Positions 10,669-18,848 of a stretch of DNA of 61,809 nt are shown here, in pieces. Location of the stretch: the NCBI GenBank assembly GCA_963693365.1, contig CAVNZM010000026.1, positions 1 to 61,809 of the forward strand, read 5' to 3'. The notes beneath the pieces were generated by a model, which saw only the letters and a program-made list of their open reading frames with translations, had not been told where the DNA came from and did not search any database. How positions within the stretch are numbered: position 1 is the first letter of the stretch; each line of letters begins with the position of its first letter. Both the position numbers and the translations under genes were made by a program. This DNA comes from Amoebidium appalachense (lineage: Eukaryota > Ichthyosporea).

Positions 10669-11448
10669 CTATCTGACCTTGACGTTGAACTCCTGCGGCA
10701 GCGTTGGCCCCGCCACCATGTCCGGGATGGGCATCATCGGCGCGTCCGTGTTCGCCAGCCCGCGGATCTCGGCAAAGTCGTGTGTGCGGATCCCCCTGCG
10801 TGCATGCACCACCTTCTCTGGGTCCACGCGTGCCGGGTTTGTCGCGTATGTCGGTAGCGGCGGCCGCACGCCCTGCTGTGCATCCTCCCTGCTGTTCAGC
10901 ACGGCCTCCGGCCGGGCTCCCTCGTTGCGCATGTTGCCGTTGTACACTGGCGCGCGCGTGCGTGTGCGGTACAGCTCACGCATGTAGTTGCTGCGCGACT
11001 GCTGTTCCTCGGGATGCACATGGCCGTCGACGGCAGCACCTGCCAGCACGGCCACGGTCTGGGGGAGGGGTGTGCGGTCGGCGGCGTTGGCGGCGTCGTC
11101 GAAGGGCTTCTGCCGTTGGTAGGGCGAGAGGTAGCGGAATCTGCCGTAGTGCTCGTCATGGGGCACCTCCATGACCTTGGTGTTGAGACGGTCGAGGGGG
11201 TTGAACGGCCGATTGAGGCCGAGGGCGTCAGTGGCCCCGGCGTGCGGTGCATAAAGGGTGTTCCTGTCGAGGTTCAGGTTAGGCTGGAAGTCTGCGGGGG
11301 ACAGGGGCGGGGCGGGCTTGGGCGGAGGGTCCGGGTTGTCAAACCCCCAGGCCTGATAGAACGGATTGCCTTCGTGCGAACTCACGTACAGGTAGACCAC
11401 CGCCAAACACACGATTGCAAGGGCGAGCTCCGAGTGCGAACTGTCCAT
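10669..11448 (-). CDS. Single-pass membrane protein, Pro/Arg-rich
   Basis: The 259-residue product has an N-terminal hydrophobic segment (LALAIVCLAVVYLYV, about residues 8-22) followed by a long polar domain rich in P, R and N with no hydrophobic stretch, and no strong cleavage site after the segment. It is therefore a signal-anchored protein with a large extra-membrane tail, as in inner virion membrane proteins. No family is recognised. The ATG at 11448 lies 58 bases after the preceding gene's stop. Confidence 0.65.
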   Translation of the reverse strand: MDSSHSELALAIVCLAVVYLYVSSHEGNPFYQAWGFDNPDPPPKPAPPLSPADFQPNLNLDRNTLYAPHAGATDALGLNRPFNPLDRLNTKVMEVPHDEHYGRFRYLSPYQRQKPFDDAANAADRTPLPQTVAVLAGAAVDGHVHPEEQQSRSNYMRELYRTRTRAPVYNGNMRNEGARPEAVLNSREDAQQGVRPPLPTYATNPARVDPEKVVHARRGIRTHDFAEIRGLANTDAPMMPIPDMVAGPTLPQEFNVKVR

Positions 11449-11506
11449 TGAGAAGGGCTACATTAATGCCACCGCCACGGGTTGGCGCTGTTTATTGCCT
11501 GTGCGC

Positions 11507-12016
11507 TCAGCGCCGGCACACCTGGTAGTCGACCACGTACCGCACGCGGTCCCGCAGCGTCCGCAGGTGGCTGACCCCAAACAGCCGCCCGTGCTTGTTG
11601 ACCTTGCGGTCAAGGCACACCTCGAGCGCGCCCTCGCACGGCCGCCACTGGTTGTCAGGGCACAGGATCTCGAGCGTGACCTTGGTCAGGCGCACACTCT
11701 TGTGGATGTTGCCGTTCGAGTCGATGGTGTTGGACTCCGTGTACGGCACCAGCGGCTTGCGCCCGTCCATTAGGCCCCAGCCGTTGGCCACCTCCAAGTC
11801 GACGTAGCTGTTCTCAGACCCCACATCGTACACCAGCTTGAACGTCTTCTTCTGCCCCGCCACGCGCACCGTCACCATGTGCGTCTTCGAGCACTCGGGG
11901 ATCAGGAACACCGGCACCTTGCTGTGCCGCGTCGACGTCCGCCGCACGCACGTCTCGAGCCGTCGTGCCCGGCAAGCGCAGCCGCGCCCTCTGGCTTTGC
12001 GTTTTCGTTGATGCAT
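11507..12016 (-). CDS. Possible retropepsin-like aspartyl protease
   Basis: The 169-residue product has a basic N terminus (MHQRKRKARGRG), then VTVRVAGQKKTFKLVYDVGSENSYVD in which DVGSENSYV sits where retropepsins have D-T/S-G-S/A-x-S, followed by strand-rich sequence (KVTLEILCP, GALEVCLD). One D-x-G-S motif in a chain of this size fits a dimeric retropepsin-like fold. The Val in place of Thr/Ser is atypical, and no clear C-terminal ILG motif is seen. The ATG at 12016 was chosen over an upstream TTG. A role in virion maturation is speculative. Confidence 0.45.
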   Translation of the reverse strand: MHQRKRKARGRGCACRARRLETCVRRTSTRHSKVPVFLIPECSKTHMVTVRVAGQKKTFKLVYDVGSENSYVDLEVANGWGLMDGRKPLVPYTESNTIDSNGNIHKSVRLTKVTLEILCPDNQWRPCEGALEVCLDRKVNKHGRLFGVSHLRTLRDRVRYVVDYQVCRR

Positions 12017-12063
12017 ACTGGGGGCCCACAATGTAGCGTTGGCCGCTCAACGGCCGCGCCTTT

Positions 12064-12324
12064 TTAGGGCTTCTTGAAGCTCTTCCAGCACCGCCGCTTG
12101 CGGCAGCAGCCCCGCTTGGTCTTCTTGCGCCCGGGAACCAGGCCCTTGCACTGGCCGGCGTACGAGCACATGACGTACTTCATGTTGTAGTCGGTGACGC
12201 GCTTGATCCACTCGGGATCCGCCGAGGGGAAGCGCTTGTAGAGGTCCTGGCCGATCATGGCCTTGACGTGGTGGTCTGTGATGCCCGTGCTTTCCGGTAA
12301 CATTTGCAGAAGGCGCAAAAACAT
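12064..12324 (-). CDS. Small basic Cys-containing protein
   Basis: The 86-residue product starts at the first in-frame ATG (12324). It carries a short helix (DLYKRFPSADPEWIKRV) and a very basic Cys-rich tail (GRKKTKRGCCRKRRCWKSFK). The tail could bind nucleic acid or zinc. I recognise no family. It lies between the 3' end of the large structural gene and the protease-like gene. Confidence 0.55.
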   Translation of the reverse strand: MFLRLLQMLPESTGITDHHVKAMIGQDLYKRFPSADPEWIKRVTDYNMKYVMCSYAGQCKGLVPGRKKTKRGCCRKRRCWKSFKKP

Positions 12325-12369
12325 ATGCTGCGTCGCGCCGTGGGAGCTATTTTGGTTCACAACGCCCGC

Positions 12370-14736
12370 CTACTTGACGAGTCGCAACAGCACCGTGTAC
12401 CGACCGACCACGAGGTTGTCTTCCAAATCACGCACCTCGACTGACACGGACGTGGCCGCGGTGCGGTGCATGAGCCACATCTGCCCGTGCGAGCTCAGGA
12501 GGTCCGCGCGCACCGTGTGGCCGTCACGCACCAGCACGTACGTCAGGCCCGGGCGGGAGCGGCCGGCGTAGTCGTTGGGGTCGGTGGGCATGGTTTCGGC
12601 AGTGGATGGGTCCGACTGGAGGGCGGGCCGGCACCAACTGACGCCCCTGCCGAAGACGTCATCGATGTTGACATAGAAAAGCATGGTCGCAGGGGCTGGC
12701 CGGGGACACGGAACCATTAAGGCGCTGCCGTCCGTGTAGTAATACCTTCTGGGCGGACGAAACTGCAAGATGCCCACCCTGTCCAGGGCGCTGTTTTCGA
12801 AGTAGCTCCGCCTAATGCTCGCCCAATCCATTTTAGCCGTAACCATCTTCGGGGGTAAAGGGATATCAAAGTCGACGTCATTGAATGATTCATAGATACG
12901 ACATGATAGAACTTTTTTTGTGGGCTCTGATATCCCAAGGGCACGGCAGAGGGGGCCGGTGAATTCTACACGGACTGGTGTTCTGAAATACTCCGGTGAC
13001 ATATAACACAGGTGGCGAAGACGCAACGAATCGTCAGTCCAGAGCAGGGCATTTTCCCAGTTAGGGCGGACGAATATGGTGTAGGTATTCAACTCATCGT
13101 CATCACCTAAGGGTTGATGACCGATTCTCATGTATACCGCCCTTAAATCTTCCACCACTGCATCCATAGGATTAGGCGTGTTAGGCACTGGGTTTTCCTC
13201 TGTGAGAATGTACATCAGCGCGAAATATTCTGGCCCGTAGTTGTCCATCCAAGGCTTCATAATGGGGACTGGGCCGTAGGGGTATTCCGCCATTTCGTCT
13301 TGTAACCTTCCATCATAGACAAGTGGTTCTGGGTAACTGATGTTCTTTTCTCGGCACACACGTGCAAGTTCCAATGGGGATTTCACTTCTAAATAGAAAG
13401 GCATTAGATAGTCGCGTTTGACCTCGGATGGTTCTATCCTGTTATCCACATGTGGATTATGTGGTGATAAACTGACTTCGAATGTATGGACTGTGTATTT
13501 TGACACATCAACAGTAACAAGCGACCCAAACTCATTTGAAGTGTAGTAGTATTGGTCTGTACCATACTGAACCCTGTATATAGTTTGTCGTTCGGAAACT
13601 TCATTCCCGCCACGAAATTTCCAATTGAACCGATATAGTATACTCTCCAAAAGCACGTGTTCGATTGTATAGTTTATGTCAGAGATCCGATCTGTTTCAC
13701 CGTACAGAGGTTGCGTAAAAAGAAGCCCCCTGTGTATTCTGGCAACGACTGTCCTGCTGGCCAACATGCGGTCATCGATGACGATTATTGAATTAGCCTC
13801 TTGTGGCTTTAGTGAAGAATACGGGTCATGCCCACCAGCTTGGAACCACTTAAGCAGCTCAACAGGCATTGATTCCAGAGGGCGGCTTGAGGGGAAGGTT
13901 GTGGTCGCGTGAATTCTAAGTCTCGTGTAACTCGCACAGTCTTTGGTGTCTTGGAAGTCATCTGGTGTATAAAAACAGGCCCTATCGCTTAGTGTACCAT
14001 CCTGCAGATCCGGTTTAATATATGCGCCTGACCCAAAGCCAGCCATTCCCATATTGCCGAACCAGCCCTCATGTAGGATCAAAGGTCCATCCGGTGTTTG
14101 CCTCGGTGGTTGAATATATTCAATCATTTTCTTGTATGTACCAAGAGTTTTGAGAACAGGCCAACCCTGCATGGGCACAAGGCTGTTTGAATATCTGTTC
14201 CATTGTATAATGCGTGGAACAGCCGTCCCATTGATATGAAGATCTTGATACGTAGAGGCTGTAGGATCAAGCTCGGTTGGGCTCAGGTTATGATTGAGAA
14301 ACCCAATGGTTGATGTTCGGTCGTAAATTGGTGGTCTTAAACCAAAACTCTCCAGAATATGATTAGACGACAGATACGTCGCCTGAATCCCAAAATTGAA
14401 ACGTTTGATCATCGTGTCAATGAGATATGCAGCCGTGTAACGACCTTCGGGGATATTCACGCTGACAGTAATATCACGAAAAGGTGGATCGGGATTGGTA
14501 AGAAGTGTGGGTGCATCTCGCACCACACAACTGACAGTGTTGTTCTTTGCCGTCACAACAAAACCCTCCTCCGTGCTCCCGTGCACGGTCACTGACTCTA
14601 CTTGCACCCCCCGAACGCCGTGCACGCGCTGTGCAAGCTGTGTGGTCACCTTGGAATCTGGTGCAGCCATTGAATTGCTCAGGAGCACATACTCGTCCTC
14701 CACTCTACCGCCCGCATCTCGGCTGTATCCACCCAT
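12370..14736 (-). CDS. Large structural protein candidate (penton/capsid-like)
   Basis: From the ATG at 14736 the product is about 788 residues. An early segment, DITVSVNIPEGRYTAAYLIDT, matches the 'soft-sided' start of penton or hexon-like proteins of polinton-like and adintovirus-like elements. A later VRVEFTGPLCRALGIS and the C-terminal VEVRDLEDNLVVGRYTVLL also fit such capsid-vertex proteins. The same plan recurs in the 452-residue protein at 28939-30297, so the two are probably distant paralogues. No NCLDV double-jelly-roll signature is obvious, so major versus minor capsid status is open. The reading frame stays open upstream past 14736 to a TTG at 14895. The N terminus may actually come from the ORF at 14774-15001 via a C-run frameshift near 14841. 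Central bases (about 12,740-14,560) are clearly AT-richer than both ends. Confidence 0.6.
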   Translation of the reverse strand: MGGYSRDAGGRVEDEYVLLSNSMAAPDSKVTTQLAQRVHGVRGVQVESVTVHGSTEEGFVVTAKNNTVSCVVRDAPTLLTNPDPPFRDITVSVNIPEGRYTAAYLIDTMIKRFNFGIQATYLSSNHILESFGLRPPIYDRTSTIGFLNHNLSPTELDPTASTYQDLHINGTAVPRIIQWNRYSNSLVPMQGWPVLKTLGTYKKMIEYIQPPRQTPDGPLILHEGWFGNMGMAGFGSGAYIKPDLQDGTLSDRACFYTPDDFQDTKDCASYTRLRIHATTTFPSSRPLESMPVELLKWFQAGGHDPYSSLKPQEANSIIVIDDRMLASRTVVARIHRGLLFTQPLYGETDRISDINYTIEHVLLESILYRFNWKFRGGNEVSERQTIYRVQYGTDQYYYTSNEFGSLVTVDVSKYTVHTFEVSLSPHNPHVDNRIEPSEVKRDYLMPFYLEVKSPLELARVCREKNISYPEPLVYDGRLQDEMAEYPYGPVPIMKPWMDNYGPEYFALMYILTEENPVPNTPNPMDAVVEDLRAVYMRIGHQPLGDDDELNTYTIFVRPNWENALLWTDDSLRLRHLCYMSPEYFRTPVRVEFTGPLCRALGISEPTKKVLSCRIYESFNDVDFDIPLPPKMVTAKMDWASIRRSYFENSALDRVGILQFRPPRRYYYTDGSALMVPCPRPAPATMLFYVNIDDVFGRGVSWCRPALQSDPSTAETMPTDPNDYAGRSRPGLTYVLVRDGHTVRADLLSSHGQMWLMHRTAATSVSVEVRDLEDNLVVGRYTVLLRLVK

Positions 14737-14773
14737 CCCCGCAGACTGCACGTTACCCCCGTCTGCCCCATGC

Positions 14774-15001
14774 TCACGGCTGCCCGACGTGGAACCCTCC
14801 CTCACGGTCCGCGTCTGCGCCTGCCCGAACTGCACCCCCCACGCCCTGCTTGTTCTGCTGTCTCTGCGCTTTTCCCTGCTCTCCCCCTTCCACAAAGGCC
14901 TTCATCTCGGCGTAGATCTTGGCCCGGGACCCGGAGTACGGGGGCATGCCGGGCGTGCGCGACGCACGCCGCCCGTCGCTGTCTGAACCCCGCGTGGCCA
15001 T
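14774..15001 (-). CDS. Probable N-terminal part of the large structural gene
   Basis: The 75-residue frame opens at an ATG at 15001, 26 bases past the stop of the membrane-protein gene at 15027, where a start would be expected in this tightly packed array. It reads MATRGSDSDGRRASRTPG and contains a helix (RAKIYAEMKAFVEGG). After about residue 52 it degenerates, just where a C-run at 14837-14846 allows a change into the frame of the large structural gene. It is either a small separate gene overlapping that frame or its true N terminus broken by one base. Confidence 0.45.
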   Translation of the reverse strand: MATRGSDSDGRRASRTPGMPPYSGSRAKIYAEMKAFVEGGEQGKAQRQQNKQGVGGAVRAGADADREGGFHVGQP

Positions 15002-15026
15002 TAGTGAGTCTCACCATTTTATTGGA

Positions 15027-16469
15027 TCAACCAGCTCCCAGCAGCAGCAGCACGAGCGCCACCGCGATCACCAGGCCCCAGTACGCCGCGGCGTTCGCGT
15101 GCGCCCAGGCGCTTGCCGACCCCAGTGGTGTTGGGGCAGGCTGTGTCGGCACAGGCGGCGCAGGCGGGTTCTGCGAGTCCTTTCCAGCCTCCCCAGGCAC
15201 ACCGGGTACGGCCGGAGCCCCGGGCTCTGAGGGCTTGTTGTCGGGGTTGGTGTTGGTGGTGGTGGCACCCGACTCCTCCTTGCCGATCTGCATGAGGCAC
15301 TGCTGTACCTGCGTGGCCTGGATCTTGGCGTCAGTGTTCTCCGTGACCTCCATGGCCTGGTTGCAGATCTGCACGTTGAGCGCCGTGCACTCCTCGTTCT
15401 CCATGTCGCGCGTCTTGTAGCCCTGCACCTTGCACACGGCGTGGTGGCACTGCACGCTCCAGCCGAACTTCTTCTTGAGTGTGGCGTGGTCCATTCCCGC
15501 CGGCAGCGGCGCAAAGCACCCGCACGTGGGATCATTGACCCCGGCCTCGGTCTTGCAAAAGAACTCGGCATATGCATTCACAGCGCTGTCCTGTGTTGCC
15601 GGGAAAAGGTAGTTCTTGTCCATGCGAGCCTGGTCGTGCAGCGGAACCACCGAATCGTCCCGCCCGCGCGAAAACTCGAGGAGGTCGCGCAGCCGCAGCG
15701 GCCTAGCGGTGTCCCAGTTCTGCTCTCGCTTGTAGTCAAACTTGTACAGCAGGTAGCGGTCGTGCATGCGCAGGAGGCTCACGGGCCGCATGGTGTGGTC
15801 GTTTCCCTTGGCCAGCTCGCCGCGGTACTGGACTCGCAGCTTGGACTGCTGCAGGGACACAAGGTGGCGGTGCGGGGCGCGCAGCCAGTAGTCCGGGTTC
15901 CAGTACTTCTGGTAGTCGTCCCACTTCCAGTCCTGGTTCTTCCTGGAGGCCGAAGGGGCGCACATCTTGTCGCCGGGGTTGTACGTGGGGAAGGCCGGTT
16001 GGTCGCTGAGCGCCACGTAGTCGGCCGGGCACGTGAGCACCTTGAGCCGGGTGGCGTTCTGGCGGGTGCTGGCCGGGCACCCAACGGCCTGTGCGTCCTC
16101 CTGGATGTCTGCCAGGCTGGGGGTGTAGCAGAATCGCGGGTCGTCGTAGATCAGACACACCAGGTCCGAGTCGACGGGGTTGTACTCGGGGTCGCCGTGG
16201 TTTCGCCTGCAGCCGTTGGGGTCCTCTGCGGTTGCACAGGAGGCCCACGACACAAAAGAGACGGCCTTGTACTTCGGAAACGCAGGGTGTGGCAGGGGGA
16301 ACTGGAGCTTGAGCGAGGGCATGCGCCCGCCGTGGTGCGCCCACTCGTTGCCGAACTGCCAGTCCCACAGTTGCTTTCGGTACTCGTCCCAGCGCACGAA
16401 CTTCCACGGGTAGTCCGGGTTCTCCTTGAGGCGCTCGATGTCGTCCTTTCCCCAGGTGATGTTTGCCAT
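15027..16469 (-). CDS. G9/A16/L1-type viral membrane protein
   Basis: The 480-residue product has a large Cys-rich ectodomain, a short CGCFAPLPAGMDH segment that recurs in the myristoylated entry-fusion protein group (G9/A16/J5-L1 like) of nucleocytoplasmic viruses, then a Cys-containing helical region (CTALNVQICNQAMEV), a Pro/Gly-rich linker and one C-terminal transmembrane helix (YWGLVIAVALVLLLLGAG). In that family the proteins act in membrane fusion at entry. There is no N-terminal Gly, so myristoylation is not expected. The start ATG shares bases with the stop codon of the aquaporin gene (TGATGG), which suggests linked expression. Confidence 0.65.
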   Translation of the reverse strand: MANITWGKDDIERLKENPDYPWKFVRWDEYRKQLWDWQFGNEWAHHGGRMPSLKLQFPLPHPAFPKYKAVSFVSWASCATAEDPNGCRRNHGDPEYNPVDSDLVCLIYDDPRFCYTPSLADIQEDAQAVGCPASTRQNATRLKVLTCPADYVALSDQPAFPTYNPGDKMCAPSASRKNQDWKWDDYQKYWNPDYWLRAPHRHLVSLQQSKLRVQYRGELAKGNDHTMRPVSLLRMHDRYLLYKFDYKREQNWDTARPLRLRDLLEFSRGRDDSVVPLHDQARMDKNYLFPATQDSAVNAYAEFFCKTEAGVNDPTCGCFAPLPAGMDHATLKKKFGWSVQCHHAVCKVQGYKTRDMENEECTALNVQICNQAMEVTENTDAKIQATQVQQCLMQIGKEESGATTTNTNPDNKPSEPGAPAVPGVPGEAGKDSQNPPAPPVPTQPAPTPLGSASAWAHANAAAYWGLVIAVALVLLLLGAG

Positions 16470-17221
16470 CAGTTACCATCGTCCCCATTAATTTGCGGAC
16501 GCCGGGCCTGCAGCCACAGCAGCGCGCGTGCGGCCAGGGCGCCAGCCACGCCGCCAAGCAGGGGCCCCAGGAAGAAGATCCACAGGTGCTTCAGGTCGTG
16601 GCTGTCGCCAAACGTGGCCGCCGCAAGGCTGCGTGCGGGGTTGATGGAGCAGCCGGTGACAGTGACCAACAGCATGTGCATGAGAAACACCACAGACCCG
16701 ATGGCCAGAGGGGAAATGACGGGCGCGACGTCCTCAAGCTTGGGATGCTTGCATGCCAGCGACACCGTAAACACCAAGAACGCCGTGGCGAGCAACTCCA
16801 TGGCCAGGGCCTCGGCCTGGGTGGTCCCGCCGACAAGCCCGTTTGTTCCGAACGAGCCGTGGAGGGCGGGAGGCATGCCGGCCCGCAGCAACGCCGTGCC
16901 CACGATACCTCCGGTAAACTGGGCGGTGAAGTAGAGCGGGAGAAGCACGGGGTCCAGCCAACCGGCGGCAACCATGCCCAGAGTCACCGCCGGGTTGACG
17001 TGGGCACCCGACACGGGGCCCAGCACGGCCACCAGCCCCCCAACAACACCCCCGAACCCGGCGGCCACAGCAAGGACGTCAGCGGCCGATGATGCACCGT
17101 GTGAGGTTTCACCCGTGGCCATGGCGATGCCGATGGCGGTGAAGGTGAGCAGGGCGGTGCCGCAGAACTCGGCGATGAAGGTGGGTGCGTTGTGCAGGAG
17201 GAAGGACTTCACGCTCTGCAT
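16469..17221 (-). CDS. Aquaporin (MIP family water channel)
   Basis: The 250-residue product has six hydrophobic helices and both pore motifs, SGAHVNPAVT and GCSINPARS. Around the second NPA, the His seven residues before GCSINPARS, the Cys of GCS and the Arg of NPARS, together with a Phe in helix 2 (ALLTFTAIG), reproduce the aromatic/arginine filter of water-selective aquaporins (Phe-His-Cys-Arg). Glycerol channels instead have NPARD and a smaller helix-5 residue. The ATG at 17221 (MQSVKSFLL) was chosen because the longer frame begins at GTG. It lies between viral genes with a 4-base overlap and a 35-base gap, has no intron and shares their base composition, so it is a resident of the viral block. 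Chloroviruses provide a precedent for a viral aquaporin. Confidence 0.93.
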   Translation of the reverse strand: MQSVKSFLLHNAPTFIAEFCGTALLTFTAIGIAMATGETSHGASSAADVLAVAAGFGGVVGGLVAVLGPVSGAHVNPAVTLGMVAAGWLDPVLLPLYFTAQFTGGIVGTALLRAGMPPALHGSFGTNGLVGGTTQAEALAMELLATAFLVFTVSLACKHPKLEDVAPVISPLAIGSVVFLMHMLLVTVTGCSINPARSLAAATFGDSHDLKHLWIFFLGPLLGGVAGALAARALLWLQARRPQINGDDGN

Positions 17222-17256
17222 GGTTGAGTGTGGCACACATTTTGTGGGGTGGTGGT

Positions 17257-18087
17257 TTATTTGGACTTTTTGAGGATCTCGCGGGGGCGCTCTACCAGCA
17301 TGCCAAGGGAAGTGTGTGGGGGGACCAGGTGGATGATCTCGGTGGCGCTCTCCGTGGTGTTGTACGGCTCGCTTAGGAGCACCACGGAGTCGTACCCACG
17401 GGCCCGGGCCTCATTGATGAGGTCGAAGTCGTAGAAGTCGAAGTAGCCCGTTCCAACAATGGAGCTGTAGTGCGCGCCGCTGCGCATGAGCTCGACGAGT
17501 CTGTCCACCTCGGCCACGTAGTGCTTCTTGTTCTGCGTTTTGGAGAGCACCTGAGACACGAAGTACTGGTCGCCCGGATGGAAGGACTCTTTGGTCAGTC
17601 GGTTGTGGAAGTTCCAGTTTAGCTGCACCAGCGCGTCCAGCTTGGTTTTGGCCACCAGGGGGTTGGCCAGGTTCAGGTACAGGGCGGTGGTGTCTGGGGC
17701 GGCATAGTAAAAGGTGTAGGTGGGGCCATTTGGTGCCTTGCGTACGTCACTGGCCCGTCCGAACCGCATGACCTCCACGTACCCCCTGCTAAACGACTCC
17801 AGTTTGGGAAACGGCCGCGTGGTGCACGTCGTCGAGGGCTCACGGTACAGCTTGTCCCGCCTACAGAATTTTGGCGGGTTTTTAAGAAGGAAGTAAGCGT
17901 TGCGCCTGCGCAGGTCGAATGGGCAGCTGTCGGTCTTGTGCACGGCCTTCATGTAGTGTGGGTTGCAGCGGCTGGCCTTGAGCTTGTCGTAGCTGAAGAC
18001 GCGCTTGCGGGCGCTGCTGTTGAACAGGTGCTTGTACTCGGTGATGGGCCGTAGCGGCCTGCGCTCACGCGTGCTGGGTGCGTCCAT
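17257..18087 (-). CDS. Unknown protein, ADP-ribosyltransferase-like C terminus possible
   Basis: The 276-residue product starts at an ATG at 18087. The N terminus is basic (STRERRPLRPITEYK). The C-terminal half has the order YLNLANPLVA, YFDFYDFDLINEARARGYDS and ATEIIHLVPP, resembling the NP.. / GYD.. / E-rich end of phage and giant-virus ART-like folds. The typical catalytic residues cannot be confirmed by eye, so activity is not claimed. The neighbouring 127-residue gene has a similar ending (GVDGWYVRG...EALVLLNP), which supports a related fold in both. Confidence 0.45.
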   Translation of the reverse strand: MDAPSTRERRPLRPITEYKHLFNSSARKRVFSYDKLKASRCNPHYMKAVHKTDSCPFDLRRRNAYFLLKNPPKFCRRDKLYREPSTTCTTRPFPKLESFSRGYVEVMRFGRASDVRKAPNGPTYTFYYAAPDTTALYLNLANPLVAKTKLDALVQLNWNFHNRLTKESFHPGDQYFVSQVLSKTQNKKHYVAEVDRLVELMRSGAHYSSIVGTGYFDFYDFDLINEARARGYDSVVLLSEPYNTTESATEIIHLVPPHTSLGMLVERPREILKKSK

Positions 18088-18094
18088 CGTGTTG

Positions 18095-18304
18095 TCAGTT
18101 GGCCTTCTTTTTTTGCTCGGGGGCCACCGCAGCCGCCTTGGCACTGCGCGACCGGAAAATCTCCTCGTACATCTTCTCCATGGACGGCCGCGGGGTCTGC
18201 TCGGTCACCTCCCTGCCGTTGAGCTGCAGGTACGTGATCAGTTGGGCAGTGGAAAGGTGGTCGGCCAGACCCACGTGTGGGGACGTGCGGGCGTGCTTGC
18301 GCAT
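18095..18304 (-). CDS. Small basic protein, 69 aa
   Basis: Starts at an ATG at 18304 and ends 7 bases before the next minus-strand start. The sequence LSTAQLITYLQLNGREV looks like a SAP-type helix-turn-helix fragment, and the tail is basic (APEQKKKAN). No firm family. Tight spacing on both sides supports a real gene. Confidence 0.5.
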   Translation of the reverse strand: MRKHARTSPHVGLADHLSTAQLITYLQLNGREVTEQTPRPSMEKMYEEIFRSRSAKAAAVAPEQKKKAN

Positions 18305-18334
18305 GTTCTACAGGAGGGGGAACAATTTACAACT

Positions 18335-18718
18335 TTACTCAAGCACCCGCCCGGGGTTCAGCAGCACCAGGGCCTCCTTGGGCCCGCCCTGGGCCTTGCT
18401 GCCCCGCACGTACCAGCCGTCCACGCCGAACGCCTGGCACAGCGTGCGTGCGCGGCGCTGCTGCACGGCCGTCAGCTTCGTGCGCTGCGAGAGCGCCAGC
18501 AGGAGCTGCTTCTCGGGGCTGGGCTGCCCGAGGTCGGGGAGGAGCAGCGTGATGTCGGTCTTGACGGTGTACTGGACGGCATGGACGCCCCTCTTCGCGA
18601 GGTGCGTGCCGTTGCTGAGGATGCGTGCGCCCTTACGGATAGCGAGGGTGACGTTGCCGTTGAAGTGGCGGGAGTTGCACATCTTGCGGTCGAGACACAA
18701 CCCGTTCGGTGCGGGCAT
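18335..18718 (-). CDS. Unknown protein, 127 aa (ART-like ending)
   Basis: Starts at an ATG at 18718. The C terminus FGVDGWYVRGSKAQGGPKEA followed by LVLLNPGRVL matches the DGW...E...llnP ending seen in small ART-like or toxin-like folds of large DNA viruses. The rest has no motif I recognise. It is divergent from the spliced MSV199 gene, with a shared 130-base upstream region. Confidence 0.5.
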   Translation of the reverse strand: MPAPNGLCLDRKMCNSRHFNGNVTLAIRKGARILSNGTHLAKRGVHAVQYTVKTDITLLLPDLGQPSPEKQLLLALSQRTKLTAVQQRRARTLCQAFGVDGWYVRGSKAQGGPKEALVLLNPGRVLE

Positions 18719-18803
18719 TTACGAGGGGCTTGCATTATGTGAGGTGCTTTCGGCTTGGCACGCTGCGGCTGTTGGTTTTTGCACTTCAAGGGCTTCCTGG
18801 CGA

Positions 18804-18815
18804 AGGTATAAAAGG
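18804..18815 (+). promoter_or_regulatory. TATA box of the MSV199 gene
   Basis: AGGTATAAAAGG, 33 bases before the ATG at 18849; a full match to the motif shared by viral genes here. Confidence 0.7.
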
Positions 18816-18848
18816 CCAACACACTCCCACAGGAGCTCAGTCTGCAAC

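Noticed and set aside
15441-16934. 497-residue plus-strand frame opposite the membrane protein and aquaporin genes
   Set aside because: Antisense shadow spanning two real genes; no motifs.
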